Part shown: positions 41,481-50,774 of the stretch, piece after piece | Numbering within the stretch: position 1 is the stretch's first letter | How the letters are laid out: each line of letters opens with the position of its first letter | NCBI GenBank assembly: GCA_037127315.1 | Contig: JBBBDQ010001942.1 | Span: 728,001-792,000 of the forward strand | Origin: Ascarosepion bandense | Taxonomy: Eukaryota > Mollusca > Cephalopoda > Sepiida > Sepiidae | Length of the DNA: 64,000 nt | Direction of reading: 5' to 3' | Program-made: the position numbers and the translations under genes | Notes under the pieces: model-generated | Seen by the model: only the letters and a program-made list of their open reading frames with translations | What the model was told of the DNA's origin: nothing | Databases searched by the model: none

Positions 41481-41915
41481 GTTGTAGAGTGGCTGACATC
41501 CCTTTAGCACTGTCAATGATGGAATGGCCCATAGTCTGAAATGGTCGATTTAAGTAAGGAATAGTAGCATTGGAGGCTTAATATTTGAGTGGCATTTAAG
41601 CAATATTCAGAATGATTACTTCAGCAACTATTCATTCATGTTTATTCATTAAACAGTATATTTATTTATTTTCCTCCATCAGCTTGAATAATTGAGAAAA
41701 AAAACCCACGTTCTCCTTTAAAGGAGAAACTGTCATTAAATTTGATGTACTCTAGAACAATTCAGCAAAAGAATTCCTTATAATGTCTAGAGCATGTCAA
41801 ATCTAATGATGGTTTCTCCTGTATATATGCACACATTAGTGCAGATATCTTCATGCACATATACACACACATGCACACACATGCATATTTATGTATATAT
41901 CTACATGTCCATATA
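41481..41915. other. No recognisable feature
   Basis: AT-rich spacer ending in CA-rich short runs near 41860-41885. Confidence 0.35.
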
Positions 41916-42297
41916 CACTAACGGCCATAATCATTAGGCCACCCCAGTTTATAAAAAAAATGATGTATTTTATACTATTTTTCGTCTTTATTGCCAAGTG
42001 GATAATTCTAAATGAAAATAGAATTGTTCATTGTTAATACTGCACAATAGCATATGCATCAAATGAACTGTTTTGGTGTCCAGTTTTTGTGATCTCTTCC
42101 CCCATCTCTTCCTCTTCTTATTGGCTGGCCAAAGCAAAGGCTTCCTGGCTGCCATGTAAAATTTTGCAAAGTAATAATAACAAAAGAACCATTCTATTTT
42201 CATTTAGAATTATCCACTTGGCAATATATACTAAAAATAGTAGGAAATACATTTCTTTGAAAAAACTTGGGTGGCCTAATAATTATGGCCGGCAGTG
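41916..42297. mobile_element. Mariner/Tc1-type MITE with TA target duplication
   Basis: 382 bp with long terminal inverted repeats of about 105 bp. The left end CACTAACGGCCATAATCATT pairs with the right end AATTATGGCCGGCAGTG, and the arms continue through the AGTGGATAATTCTAAATGAA motif and its complement. A TA dinucleotide flanks each end. It has no coding capacity, so an external transposase would be needed. End sequence and TA duplication are typical of Tc1/mariner. Confidence 0.88.
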
Positions 42298-42327
42298 TAT
42301 ATATATATATATATATATTTTTTTTTC

Positions 42328-43695
42328 TAGACATATGCTATTAAATATAAGAGACAATGAATGTCTATTATGTTTAATCATGAGCTGTTCTAAACGTATT
42401 TTTGCTTTAATTTCAGTTGAAAATAAAGACAAAAATTCTCCAACATTTGGATAATTATTTATTGGTTTTCTTCTAAGCTTTCGGCTCACATGAGCCATCT
42501 TCAGAGAGGTAGTTTAAACTGAAATATTATAAAATCCACCATCACCGACGATTTTATTTTGTGTTGACATAAAACTCCGCTTGGCAACGGCAATAGTTAC
42601 CAAAAATAATAAACGCAGTTCTTAAGTTTGCGATGCGGTTTTATGAAGTCACACCGCGGGATAGCACGAAATGACAACAAAACCATCTAGTCAAATGCAA
42701 TGTAATATGTTATTTCCTGTTTTAAAGTTGATTTTATTGAGTGTTGGTTGTTTTGATTTGATGTACATGGCCTCCAATATCTGCAGGTTCCTCTTACTGT
42801 GTGTATGAGTAAGGATCACCATATTGTTGACCAAAATCTGTTTGATATTACATGTTTATGTTTTTCAGAGAAATGTTGTTTAATAGTACTCTGATCAGAA
42901 AGATGACATGTAAGTCTATGGGAGAGCGTGGTTGTGGTAAAACCAATATATGTACTAGGTTTTTGATTAGTATCAGAGATGCAATCTCTGAATGGGCATG
43001 TAAATTGGTACACTACATTGGTTTTTTGTAAAGAATTTAGTTTAGTGCCTGTTGGGTTATTATAGACTATGAGGTCAATTGTTTTAAACTTTTTATAATA
43101 TATAATGAGTTTAATTTGATTACTACTTTCGACTGGTTTAACATTTCTACGTATTATGTTTTTGAGAGTTTTTTCATCTTGTTTATAATTATTATGTATT
43201 TGGTTGCAATAGTATAAGTTAATAGTGTTATGTTTATTTTGATGTAAACCATTATTATTAATATTATCATTATTGTTAGAGCTATTGTTAAGTTTGTTGA
43301 GATACATTTTAATTTGTTGATCAATAACGGAGTTAGGAAATCCATTATTGACTAGTGTTTGCTTAATGTTGTGTAATTCTTTATAAAATATAGATTTGGA
43401 AGAAGATATCATTTGTGTGCGTTGAAGTAAGTTTTTTATAACAGCTAACTTATATCATTGGGGGCATTCACTATTATAATTAAGAAGACACGAATTTATG
43501 CTAGTTGGTTTCCTATATAGAGAAGTAGTAAATTTATGTGTGCTAGAATCAATGAATACATCAAGGAATGGGAGTTTGTTATTAATATTAAGTTCTAATG
43601 TAAATTTGAGGACGGAGTGACTTTCATATTTGTTTTTAAGATATTTAATTTGATCGATATTCTTAGCTAAAACAAAGATGTCATCTATATATCTT
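42328..43695 (-). pseudogene. Penelope-like element: reverse transcriptase end, GIY-YIG endonuclease and 3' UTR
   Basis: The minus strand, read from 43695 downward, starts YVRYIDDIFVLAKN (YIDD motif C of the reverse transcriptase, near 43679-43690). It continues LKFTLELNINNKLPFLDVFI and LYRKPTSINSCLLNY, meets a TGA near 43456, then runs 198 open residues to 42816. That part holds the GIY-YIG nuclease: KTNVVYQFTCPFRDC (the GIY position) and STYIGFTTTTLSHRL (the YIG strand with the following R), then H residues of the domain. The 3' UTR (42815-42328) matches the 30450-30866 repeat and includes a CTGAAGATGGCTCATGTGAG / CCGAAAGC motif pair. The 5' end is cut at a TA tract near 43700. It is a broken retroelement with one visible stop. 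Confidence 0.88.
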
Positions 43696-43737
43696 ACATA
43701 TATATATATATAAACGGTGCGATAGGTAAATTGTCGC

Positions 43738-43899
43738 TATTTGCCTTCTAAAATTTTACAAAGTAATAATAAAAAAAGAACCATTCTATTTTCATTTAGA
43801 ATTATCCACTTGGCAATAAATACTAAAAATAGTATGAAATACATCATTTAAAAAAAACAAAAAAACTGGGGTGGTTTAATAATTATGGCTGATAGTGTA
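43738..43899 (+). repeat. Right half of the same MITE family
   Basis: Matches 42152-42299 (CATTCTATTTTCATTTAGAA, GGGGTGGTTTAATAATTATG). The left half is missing, so it is a truncated relative on the other side of the PLE. Confidence 0.75.
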
Positions 43900-44316
43900 T
43901 GTGCACACATAAGTATCCATATTTGCATCTTCATGTATGTATCTACATTATATATATATATACAACTATGTAAATATTCAAATGCACACACATACACATA
44001 TCTACAATATTTAAATTTGAATAATAGCAAACAGAACTGTGGGATCTAATTTGAAAATTTGGCTAAGTTTGGTTTATATTCAGCTTGCATGAATGCTCTT
44101 CTTGTTTATGGTCTGTCACAATAGTTGATTGATAACAGAATACGGGAGGAAGAACATTGGCAAGCATTGCCTGATAATGATATTACTTGCTCATGAAGTA
44201 ACAGCTAAAATCTGTCATACACATTGTTAACTTGGAAAGGAGCCATTTTCAAATTCAAGCATCCCCACCCCACATAGAACTTTTATCATAAAAGGGAACA
44301 TTTCCAAAATGTTGTC

Positions 44317-44344
<28 letters not shown>
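43900..44344. other. Unclassified, with TA tracts
   Basis: TA tracts near 43948-43960 and 44321-44347. Otherwise nothing recognised. Confidence 0.35.
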
Positions 44345-44347
<3 letters not shown>

Positions 44348-44733
44348 CTAGTAGTATAGCCCGGTGTTGCTCGGGTGTAATGAAAGCTTTAAAACTAATC
44401 CATGGTCCTGGAGTTCAGACTCTTTGGACGTTAGTATGAAAGACTAAGAAGCAATAGTTGCTTCGAGTTAAAGCAAAACCATAGACTGAAAAAAAAATGA
44501 ATAGATGTAAGTCAAATTTTGATTTCCTGATATCGATATCAAATAAGATTTTTTTGTCATAAACTGAATTTTAAAGGCTAAATCAGTCCTCTGAGTAAAT
44601 GGTATCATGGCTGAGACTGAAAACTACAATTATACCTACTTAGAGCCAAACCCAAAGCAAAAACTAAAATAAAAGGGCTGAAAAAAATACAGACATATAG
44701 GCAGATAAACAAACACACACACAAGCATCTTGC

Positions 44734-44789
<56 letters not shown>

Positions 44790-45105
44790 CGATTTTCTGC
44801 ACTATTGTAAGAACTGCAACCTTGAAACTTTTGAATATCATTTCTTATGTCTTTGTCTATGAGTGTATCAAATTTGATTAAAATCGGACCACTCCTTCTA
44901 TAACTTGATTTTTTTGATTATTGATTTTCAAGTACCTTGACACAAAACCTAGCTAAGAATACTCACAGATGCTTATAGTACAACTGTGCAAATTTTTAAG
45001 AAAATCAGTTCAGCTGTTTCGTAGTCTATAGGTAGTGGACACACACACACACACACACACACACACCCAGACAAAGTTCCATTTATAAATAAGTTTAGAT
45101 TAGAT
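44345..45105 (+). repeat. Family D dispersed repeat, copy 3
   Basis: Same start (TAGTATAGCCCGGTGTTGCT) and end (ATAAATAAGTTTAGATTAGA). The internal TA tract is expanded to about 50 bp (44738-44786) and the CA tract to about 28 bp. Confidence 0.78.
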
Positions 45106-45426
45106 TTAGATATATATATTATATGTTATTAAAAACTAAATATATATGTATATATATATATATGTATATATATATTATATATTACTAAAAATCACCTGAA
45201 GACACTACTCATGGTATAAACCTGGGTAGCAAAATAACTCATTTAAAAATGGAAAATATTCAAAAGTTCTACAATATAATTATATCAAACACTTTTTAAT
45301 ACAAATATGTACTGGTCTAACCCTATTATGACCAAAAACTAAGTAATTAAACAATCAATCAATATATATATATCGAGCCGTTGTGTGAAACCGCGGTAGG
45401 TTTTGGCGATCTTGTGATTTTTTTAC

Positions 45427-45469
<43 letters not shown>

Positions 45470-45957
45470 ATCAATCAAGTAAATGATAAATTTTACTTGT
45501 ATTAAATCTATATAAGAACAAGGAAATGAAAATATGGCTGAAGTCTTTAAGCATATTTATTTAAAATAACTTTACCAGTTTCACAGTTTTATGATTTTGA
45601 AAAGTTAAATTGAGATGTTTGACTGTGCCATGGTATGTGCTGCATCTATCTGAATGGAAAATTGCTATCTGTTTAAAATATAATCTGATTAGTTGATTAT
45701 GATCATGTGATCAAGCATAGTAATTTTTGTAGCAAAAATTGATGATCATAATTTCTTGTCAAAAGTTGTGAGTGACATCATGGGTAATGACAGCAAAGTG
45801 ATGACAACAGTAGTAGTGTTGAGTAGTTCAAGTGCTAGGGATTCCATTTTATTGGAACTTAGTGGTAATCTCTAAAGTTAGGTTCAATGTAAAAGAATTA
45901 ATTTTGTGTGTGTGTGGGTAAAAGTAGTTTTAGTGCTAATATAAATGTGCATATGCA

Positions 45958-46017
<60 letters not shown>
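45106..46017. other. Unclassified, with TA tracts and PLE-type relics
   Basis: TA tracts near 45150-45165, 45428-45465 and 45962-46012. AATCACCTGAAGACACTACT and CCTGGGTAGCAAAATAACTC near 45186-45240 resemble the PLE-type motif. No coding sequence recognised. Confidence 0.35.
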
Positions 46018-46018
<1 letters not shown>

Positions 46019-46146
46019 GAATAGATAACACCTAATGAGCCAGACGAACCTCTCAAGGTTTCACCTAAGCAGATTTACAGGGAAAGCTGACGATCCGTTT
46101 TGGTGAAACCTAGGTAGGTTCGTCTGGCTCATTAGGTGTTATCTAT
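46018..46146. repeat. Long hairpin with CTGACGA...GAAA core
   Basis: AATAGATAACACCTAATGAG plus CCAGACGAACCT pairs with AGGTTCGTCTGG plus CTCATTAGGTGTTATCTATT, a stem of about 32 bp. A second, inner inverted pair is AAGGTTTCACCTAAG and TTGGTGAAACCTAGG. Between them lies GGGAAAGCTGACGATCCG. It follows a 50-bp TA tract. Confidence 0.85.
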
Positions 46147-46359
46147 TTATTTTGCTCTACCTCTGTATTGAGCACTTTCTGTTAGATGATTACTCGTGTC
46201 AGGGTTTTTTCTTTGGGCTTTGTACTGATCTCGGTCTGAACACTTTTGACTGACGTTCATGTACTAGCTCTTTCTTTTTTTAAAACCACTTTTTTCCTTC
46301 CATTGAAAGTTTTCAAGGAAGGTTTTTGACACAAGTATAATTATAATCTTGTTTATATA

Positions 46360-46380
46360 TATATATATATATATATATAT
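46360..46380. repeat. (TA)n microsatellite
   Basis: TA run of about 24 bp. Confidence 0.85.
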
Positions 46381-46439
46381 TAGGTGTATTTGTTTTCCAT
46401 GTCGATAATTTGTAAAAATATACTCAGTTATAATCTGAG

Positions 46440-47438
46440 ATGAAGGACAGAATGGTTAAATAAAATAAAGACAAGAGGAAAATTGTATTTTAAATTGCCT
46501 AAGCGTTTCGTCCTGTGATGGACTTTATCAAGGCAAAAAGACGAAATGAGCTTTATTCTAAATTACGTATCTATAAACAAACAGTGTTGGTAACCACAAA
46601 GACGCTCATAAATCATTTCAAAAGATTATTTTTGTTTTTAGAATTTCTTCATGTGTAGTGTAAAGTCACGAGATATTAAAATGAAGGGAATTTGCATATA
46701 TATACACCAAATTAGAAAATATAAAAGATCACTAAAAGCCGCCCATTCTCACAGAAACCAGAAAAACTTCCTCAAAAAATGCATTGAAGAAAAAATAATT
46801 CCAAAAAGCTCATGCAAACTCATGAAATTATCACATCATATCCCCCCGCTGCTTATGCCCACAAATTTCTGAAATCATCAGTCCATGAATTGGAGGAAAA
46901 GGAACGTGTACTCTTCCACAGGGCATATATTGCGGGAAATACTCTCTCTATATATGACAAAAATTATATAAAAGACATGGTCTTTTACAGCAACAAGAAG
47001 CACGTTCAAAAATTACACACTAAATTTCAAAAACTAATTAACAATAGCAAATGTTCCAGGATTGGCAAAAAAGATTTAGTCAATAATTTATCCAGATTCC
47101 ATCTATCAGATACCCAACTGGAAGCCTTAAGCTTTGGTCAAAAGTTTGCCACCAGATTGCAAAAATATGATATGGCAGATCTTATCATCAAAAACCATCA
47201 AAACAACGATTCGGAATTCACCAAAGGGTGTATTCAAGGTATACTCACAGCTACACACAAAAAAACAAACCACATCTTAATTACTCGCAGATATTTAACA
47301 GCTCTGGAGGAATTAAAAAACAACAAAGATATACACATATCTTCTTCTGACAAAGGTGGGGGAATCGAAATCATGGATGAAAACATATACCAACAGAAAA
47401 TGAAAGACCTCATATATATATATATATATATATATGCA

Positions 47439-47473
<35 letters not shown>

Positions 47474-47504
47474 AAATGTGAGAAGCTGTGAACATTTTGT
47501 TTAA
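46440..47504 (+). pseudogene. Penelope-like element, N-terminal region of reverse transcriptase
   Basis: Leader 46440-46650 includes GCGTTTCGTCCTGTGATGGA, then codons in two frames: RNQKNFLKKCIEEKIIPKSS (to about 46830), and after a frameshift SSVHELEEKERVLFHRAYIA, LVNNLSRFHLSDTQLEALSF with GQKFA, ALEELKNNKDIHISSSDKGG and GIEIMDENIYQQK. The SSDKGG-type motif and the preceding layout are characteristic of the conserved N-terminal part of PLE reverse transcriptases. The frame is destroyed at 47411 by two (TA)n tracts, so no catalytic domain remains here. Confidence 0.8.
47411..47470. repeat. (TA)n tracts interrupting the PLE frame
   Basis: Two TA runs separated by TGCACTCA. They create the repeated YIYIY frames. 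Confidence 0.9.
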
Positions 47505-47919
47505 AGTGTAGATTTATTGCTATTATAAGTTATTTTATTAATATTACTTGCTTTTTGTGTGATATATTAAGTGTCCATAATAATATTTGTGTCACTACAC
47601 GTGTTTCAAGTCCAAAGTTGACTCTCTTCTGGTGAATAAACTCATGAATTCATATATCAAGATATGTTTGTCTTTCTGATGGCTGAAATATCATGTTTAT
47701 ATAGATAATTTATATAATTTATATGTGTGCATGTTTGTGGCTTTTTTCACATTCACTTTTTAAATCTCTTCTATTTTGGGAATCATTCACCTTTTGTTGA
47801 CCCGAAAAATTTTTACACTGACTTGCTAAATTTGATTTCATCTTTATACTTCAAAATTGTTTTCAAAATGTTCATGGCTTCTCGCACTTTTTTCTTCTAT
47901 ATCAATTTTTCTTATTGGA
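47505..47919. other. PLE-type relic and unclassified sequence
   Basis: On the minus strand near 47600-47640 CACCAGAAGAGAGTCAACTT and GGACTTGAAACACGTG repeat the NAGAAGA...GAAAC layout seen in other PLE-type pieces. The rest is unrecognised. Confidence 0.35.
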
Positions 47920-47933
47920 ACAATCCCTATTTC

Positions 47934-47983
<50 letters not shown>

Positions 47984-47996
47984 GAAATAGGGGTTG
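47920..47996. repeat. Palindrome around a (TA)n tract
   Basis: ACAATCCCTATTTCTGTTTT, TA tract (about 40 bp), then AAAACAGAAATAGGGGTTGT: an inverted repeat of about 20 bp arms. The first hammerhead SINE piece begins at its right edge. Confidence 0.85.
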
Positions 47997-48080
47997 TTTC
48001 AATCCTGGGTTAAAAAGCAATCGGAGTCTAACCGTACTGATGAGCTGTGATACAGCGAAACAGATCTGTCTGCGGATGAC
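47997..48080 (+). ncRNA. Hammerhead ribozyme (type I), complete core, copy 1
   Basis: Secondary structure read from sequence. Stem I is CCGTA (48032-48036) with TGCGG (48071-48075), extended by GTC/GAC (48026-48028 with 48078-48080). The core box is CTGATGA (48037-48043). Stem II is GCTG (48044-48047) with CAGC (48053-48056) and a TGATA loop. GAAA lies at 48057-48060. Stem III is CA/TG closing a GATC loop (48061-48068). The cleavage triplet is GTC (48068-48070), so self-cleavage is predicted after 48070. All invariant core positions I know are present. The SINE head upstream is missing; only CAATCCTGGGTT of the B-box side remains. Activity is inference. Confidence 0.88.
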
Positions 48081-48165
48081 AATATTTACACACTCACACC
48101 CTGATTGAGCACTCTGGAAGAATGGTAGACTTTGAAAAACAGTAGCTCCTCTGGCGTGTACGCAT

Positions 48166-48390
48166 CGCTCATTCAGTAAAATGAATTAGAGCAATCTAGC
48201 TATTGGGCGCGTATAGTGATAATATACACACAAAAAAGTCTGCCTCCTTCTACCAAGTGCCCATAGCCCAGAGGTAGAATTGCCAACTGACACTAATTTG
48301 GTCAGGTTTGAATCTTGGGTTAAAAAGCAATCGGAGTTTAACCGTACTGATGAGCTGTGATACAGTGAAACAGATCTGTCTGTGGATGAC
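48166..48390 (+). repeat. Hammerhead SINE, full length
   Basis: About 225 bp from CGCTCATTCAG to the end of the ribozyme. It contains a tRNA-like Pol III promoter: A-box TAGCCCAGAGG (48264-48274) and B-box GGTTTGAATCT (48305-48315). The ribozyme occupies the 3' 55 bp. A (TA)n tail follows. The same length and order occur in reverse at 49080-49301. Architecture resembles Schistosoma Sm-alpha-type SINEs, which also combine Pol III boxes with a type I hammerhead. Confidence 0.85.
48336..48390 (+). ncRNA. Hammerhead ribozyme (type I), complete core, copy 2
   Basis: Exactly 310 bp downstream of copy 1. CTGATGA lies at 48347-48353. Stem II is GCTG/CAGT with one G-T wobble. GAAA is at 48367-48370, stem III is CA-GATC-TG, and GTC is at 48378-48380. 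Stem I is CCGTA with TGTGG (one extra wobble). Cleavage is predicted after 48380. With copy 1, cleavage of a read-through transcript would release a 310-nt RNA. Confidence 0.87.
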
Positions 48391-48413
48391 AATATATATA
48401 TATTTTATATAAT

Positions 48414-48999
48414 TTTAATCCAAAAGAAAAAGCAGGTAGGTAAATCCCAAAAGCCGATCCTAATTAATATTAATTACATTAATATTAAAACTGATCAAGG
48501 TGGAGGGCTCAGTGCAATTTATATTCAAATTACAGAGACAATTATAAATGTGAACCTTCCAGTTACACCAATCTTAAAAATAAAATAACCAGTCAATACA
48601 AAATAAACAGAGGAAACAAAACTTTATCTGAAATAGACATTGCCACAACTAAATTTGCAAATGATCTAAAAATTGATGATAGAATAGGTAAAGTATCTAC
48701 CAAAGATGCTTACATTTTATTTAAAGACCACAAACCTAATTTCTAAAATAAGTTGCAAACTAGACTAATTAATCCAACTAAAAGCAAATTAGGCTTAATT
48801 TCTAGAGAAATTGTAAAAAACTTAATTGAGAAGTTACAATCTACTTTGCACCTATTATTTTTCCTATATTAATATTGGTTAGTTTGCAGTATGGAGGGTT
48901 AAACCATATTACCTTTCTTTTTGATATTAATGTAATTAATATTAATTAGGATTGTTTTTTTGGGGATTTACCTACCTGCTTTTCCTTTTGGATTTAAGT
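48414..48999 (+). pseudogene. PLE reverse transcriptase fragment between 75-bp inverted arms
   Basis: The arms 48414-48490 and 48905-48996 are inverted copies (AATCCAAAAGAAAAAGCAGG, TAGGTAAATCCC, CCTAATTAATATTAATTACA). Between them, from 48624, codons give LSEIDIATTKFANDLKIDD, KVSTKDAYILFKDHKPNF, a stop at 48744, then NKLQTRLINPTKSKLGLISR and EIVKNLIEKLQS. The KDHK...RLINP...G pattern is the conserved early palm region of PLE-type reverse transcriptases. It is a 75-codon relic. Confidence 0.75.
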
Positions 49000-49002
49000 T
49001 AT

Positions 49003-49004
49003 AA

Positions 49005-49079
<75 letters not shown>
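49003..49079. repeat. (TA)n-(CA)n-(TA)n compound microsatellite
   Basis: TA, CA and TA runs in succession between the PLE fragment and the inverted hammerhead SINE. Confidence 0.95.
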
Positions 49080-49134
49080 GTCATCCGCAGACAGATCTAT
49101 TTCACTGTATCACAGCTCATCAGTACGGTTAGAC
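49080..49134 (-). ncRNA. Hammerhead ribozyme (type I), near-complete core, copy 3
   Basis: On the minus strand: stem I CCGTA/TGCGG, CTGATGA (49123-49117), stem II GCTG/CAGT, GAAA (49103-49100), and stem III with one C-to-T change giving a T-G closing wobble, GTC at 49092-49090. Cleavage is predicted between 49090 and 49089. Core residues are intact; stem III is weaker than in copies 1 and 2. Confidence 0.8.
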
Positions 49135-49301
49135 TCTGATTGCTTTTTAACCCAGGATTGAAACCCGACCGAATTGGCATGTCGGCAATTCTACCTCAGA
49201 GCTATGGCCACTCAGTAGAAGAAGGTACACTTTTTAGCGTGTATATTATTATTATGCATGCCCAATAGCTGAGAGTGTTCTAATTCATTGCTGAATGAAC
49301 G
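49080..49301 (-). repeat. Hammerhead SINE, full length, inverted
   Basis: Minus-strand copy of about 222 bp starting CGTTCATTCAGCAATGAATT. Its A-box is degraded (TAGCTCTGAGG), its B-box is GGTTTCAATCC, and the ribozyme is at the 3' end. Confidence 0.83.
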
Positions 49302-49528
49302 ATATAAATATATATTGTGTATTTAGGCAACGATCCCAATTTTATTTATATTTTATTAAAAATTACAGACAAGGTGCCATGGGAAAGTTTTTTAAGTGCC
49401 TGCAGAAATAAAACATTTGGACAATTTTTATATAATGTTTTTGAAAAGAAAAATACTGTAAGATAACATGAAAAATTAAAAACAAAAACTTAACCATCAA
49501 ACCTTGTTTGTCATTTTTAACAAAACTT

Positions 49529-49584
<56 letters not shown>

Positions 49585-49960
49585 TCATTTGTATTTGAGT
49601 CCACTTAAAATTTTATTAATCGTAATTTTTTTATCCATCCAAATATTTGTGATTCTTTTGACATATCTTCTTAATGTATGGCATTCTTCAAATTAATAAA
49701 TTACATAAATTAATCCAAAACTAAAATAATATAAATATATTAATTACATAAAAAGTTCAACATCATTAGATCTTAAATTACATCAGTTAGGATTCTCTTT
49801 AATTTACTTAGACTTTTAGTTAGCATGATGCATATTTGTCAGTATTCTTAAAGTTAAGAATTCTGAAAAACAAACAACATTTTTATTTTTTTATTTTTGT
49901 TTATAAACACTTATTGCAAAAATAAAATCCTTACCTTTCTCTTGATAAATTCTTACCTTT

Positions 49961-49965
<5 letters not shown>
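49302..49965. other. Unclassified, with a long (CA)n tract
   Basis: A (CA)n run lies at 49530-49580. The rest is AT-rich with no recognised repeat. Confidence 0.4.

Positions 49966-50008
<43 letters not shown>
49966..50008. repeat. (TA)n microsatellite
   Basis: About 21 TA units. Confidence 0.95.
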
Positions 50009-50010
<2 letters not shown>

Positions 50011-50054
50011 AGCCTATATAATTTGAATCCTGTTGAATGAAACATATTTTGTAA

Positions 50055-50105
50055 CAAAAATTTATTGTCCATAATCTGATTAGATTATTGACAATAAATT
50101 TTTGG
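50055..50105. repeat. Perfect-like short hairpin
   Basis: AAAATTTATTGTCCATAATC and GATTATTGACAATAAATTTT are near-complementary arms around a four-base centre. Confidence 0.8.
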
Positions 50106-50114
50106 TAGAAATAA

Positions 50115-50200
50115 ATATATATGCTGTTTGATTATAAAACAGAATATCTATTTAAACATGAGTATCAATCAAAAATAATGTTCAAACAAATAATTTCAAA
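50115..50200 (-). repeat. Copy of the arm repeat seen at 34258 and 34765
   Basis: TATAAAACAGAATATCTATT, AACATGAGTATCAATCAAAA and TGTTCAAACAAATAA match the 34765-34840 arm with substitutions, again next to a TA stretch. Confidence 0.55.
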
Positions 50201-50379
50201 TTGTTGGTTTGATTGTTGGTTTGTTTACAACCATTTTATTAACATGTTTACATTTGTTGACATTACAATACATTTCAGAGCAGATATGGTTATTACGAAG
50301 AATCAAAAATTGTGTTATATAGGCTTGAGTTAACTTTGTTTAGACTGTTGGTCATTAATGGTCGAGAGGTCTAAGATGC

Positions 50380-50382
50380 TCC

Positions 50383-50428
<46 letters not shown>
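50380..50428. repeat. (TA)n microsatellite
   Basis: About 22 TA units. A tRNA-like AATGGTCGAGAGGTCTAAGA precedes it. Confidence 0.95.
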
Positions 50429-50429
<1 letters not shown>

Positions 50430-50654
50430 AGAATGGTCATTGAAGTCATCATCCAAAGGTGGCCATCTGTTTCCAGCTAAATGCAATCATCAGGCCTGAC
50501 AAATGCATTTAGGATGATACAGACTGTCATTACCTCTGGATATTAAGTTCAATCTCCAGTCTTATATTTACATATGCTCTATCCATAGTATTGAGCCCTT
50601 TAGCCCATAAATATAGCATGTCCTAAAACTATATTCTATATTTTTTTTTCATTT

Positions 50655-50770
50655 AGAAATGAGTTATTTCCTCAACCTAGGTCTTAACCTTTTAGTATTT
50701 TCAGGCAATTTATCTTCACCTGAAGGTACCAAAAGATTGAAACCTAAATTGCAGAAATAACTCATTTCCC
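50655..50770. repeat. Hairpin element related to the 46018-46146 hairpin
   Basis: GAAATGAGTTATTT and AAATAACTCATTTC form the outer arms. The inside contains CCTAGGTCTTAACC and ATTGAAACCTAAATTG, plus TTCACCTGAAGGTACC. The layout matches the 46-kb hairpin and the 30.9-kb motif. Confidence 0.65.
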
Positions 50771-50774
50771 AAGG

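Noticed and set aside
46495..46560. Hammerhead ribozyme on the minus strand with a GTCC/GGAC stem and GAAACGC
   Set aside because: The first box reads TTGATAA and not CTGANGA, and stems I and III do not form; at best a relic.
48252..48325. Functional tRNA gene
   Set aside because: A and B boxes are present, but the rest does not fold as a cloverleaf with an acceptor stem, and the unit is repeated as a SINE.
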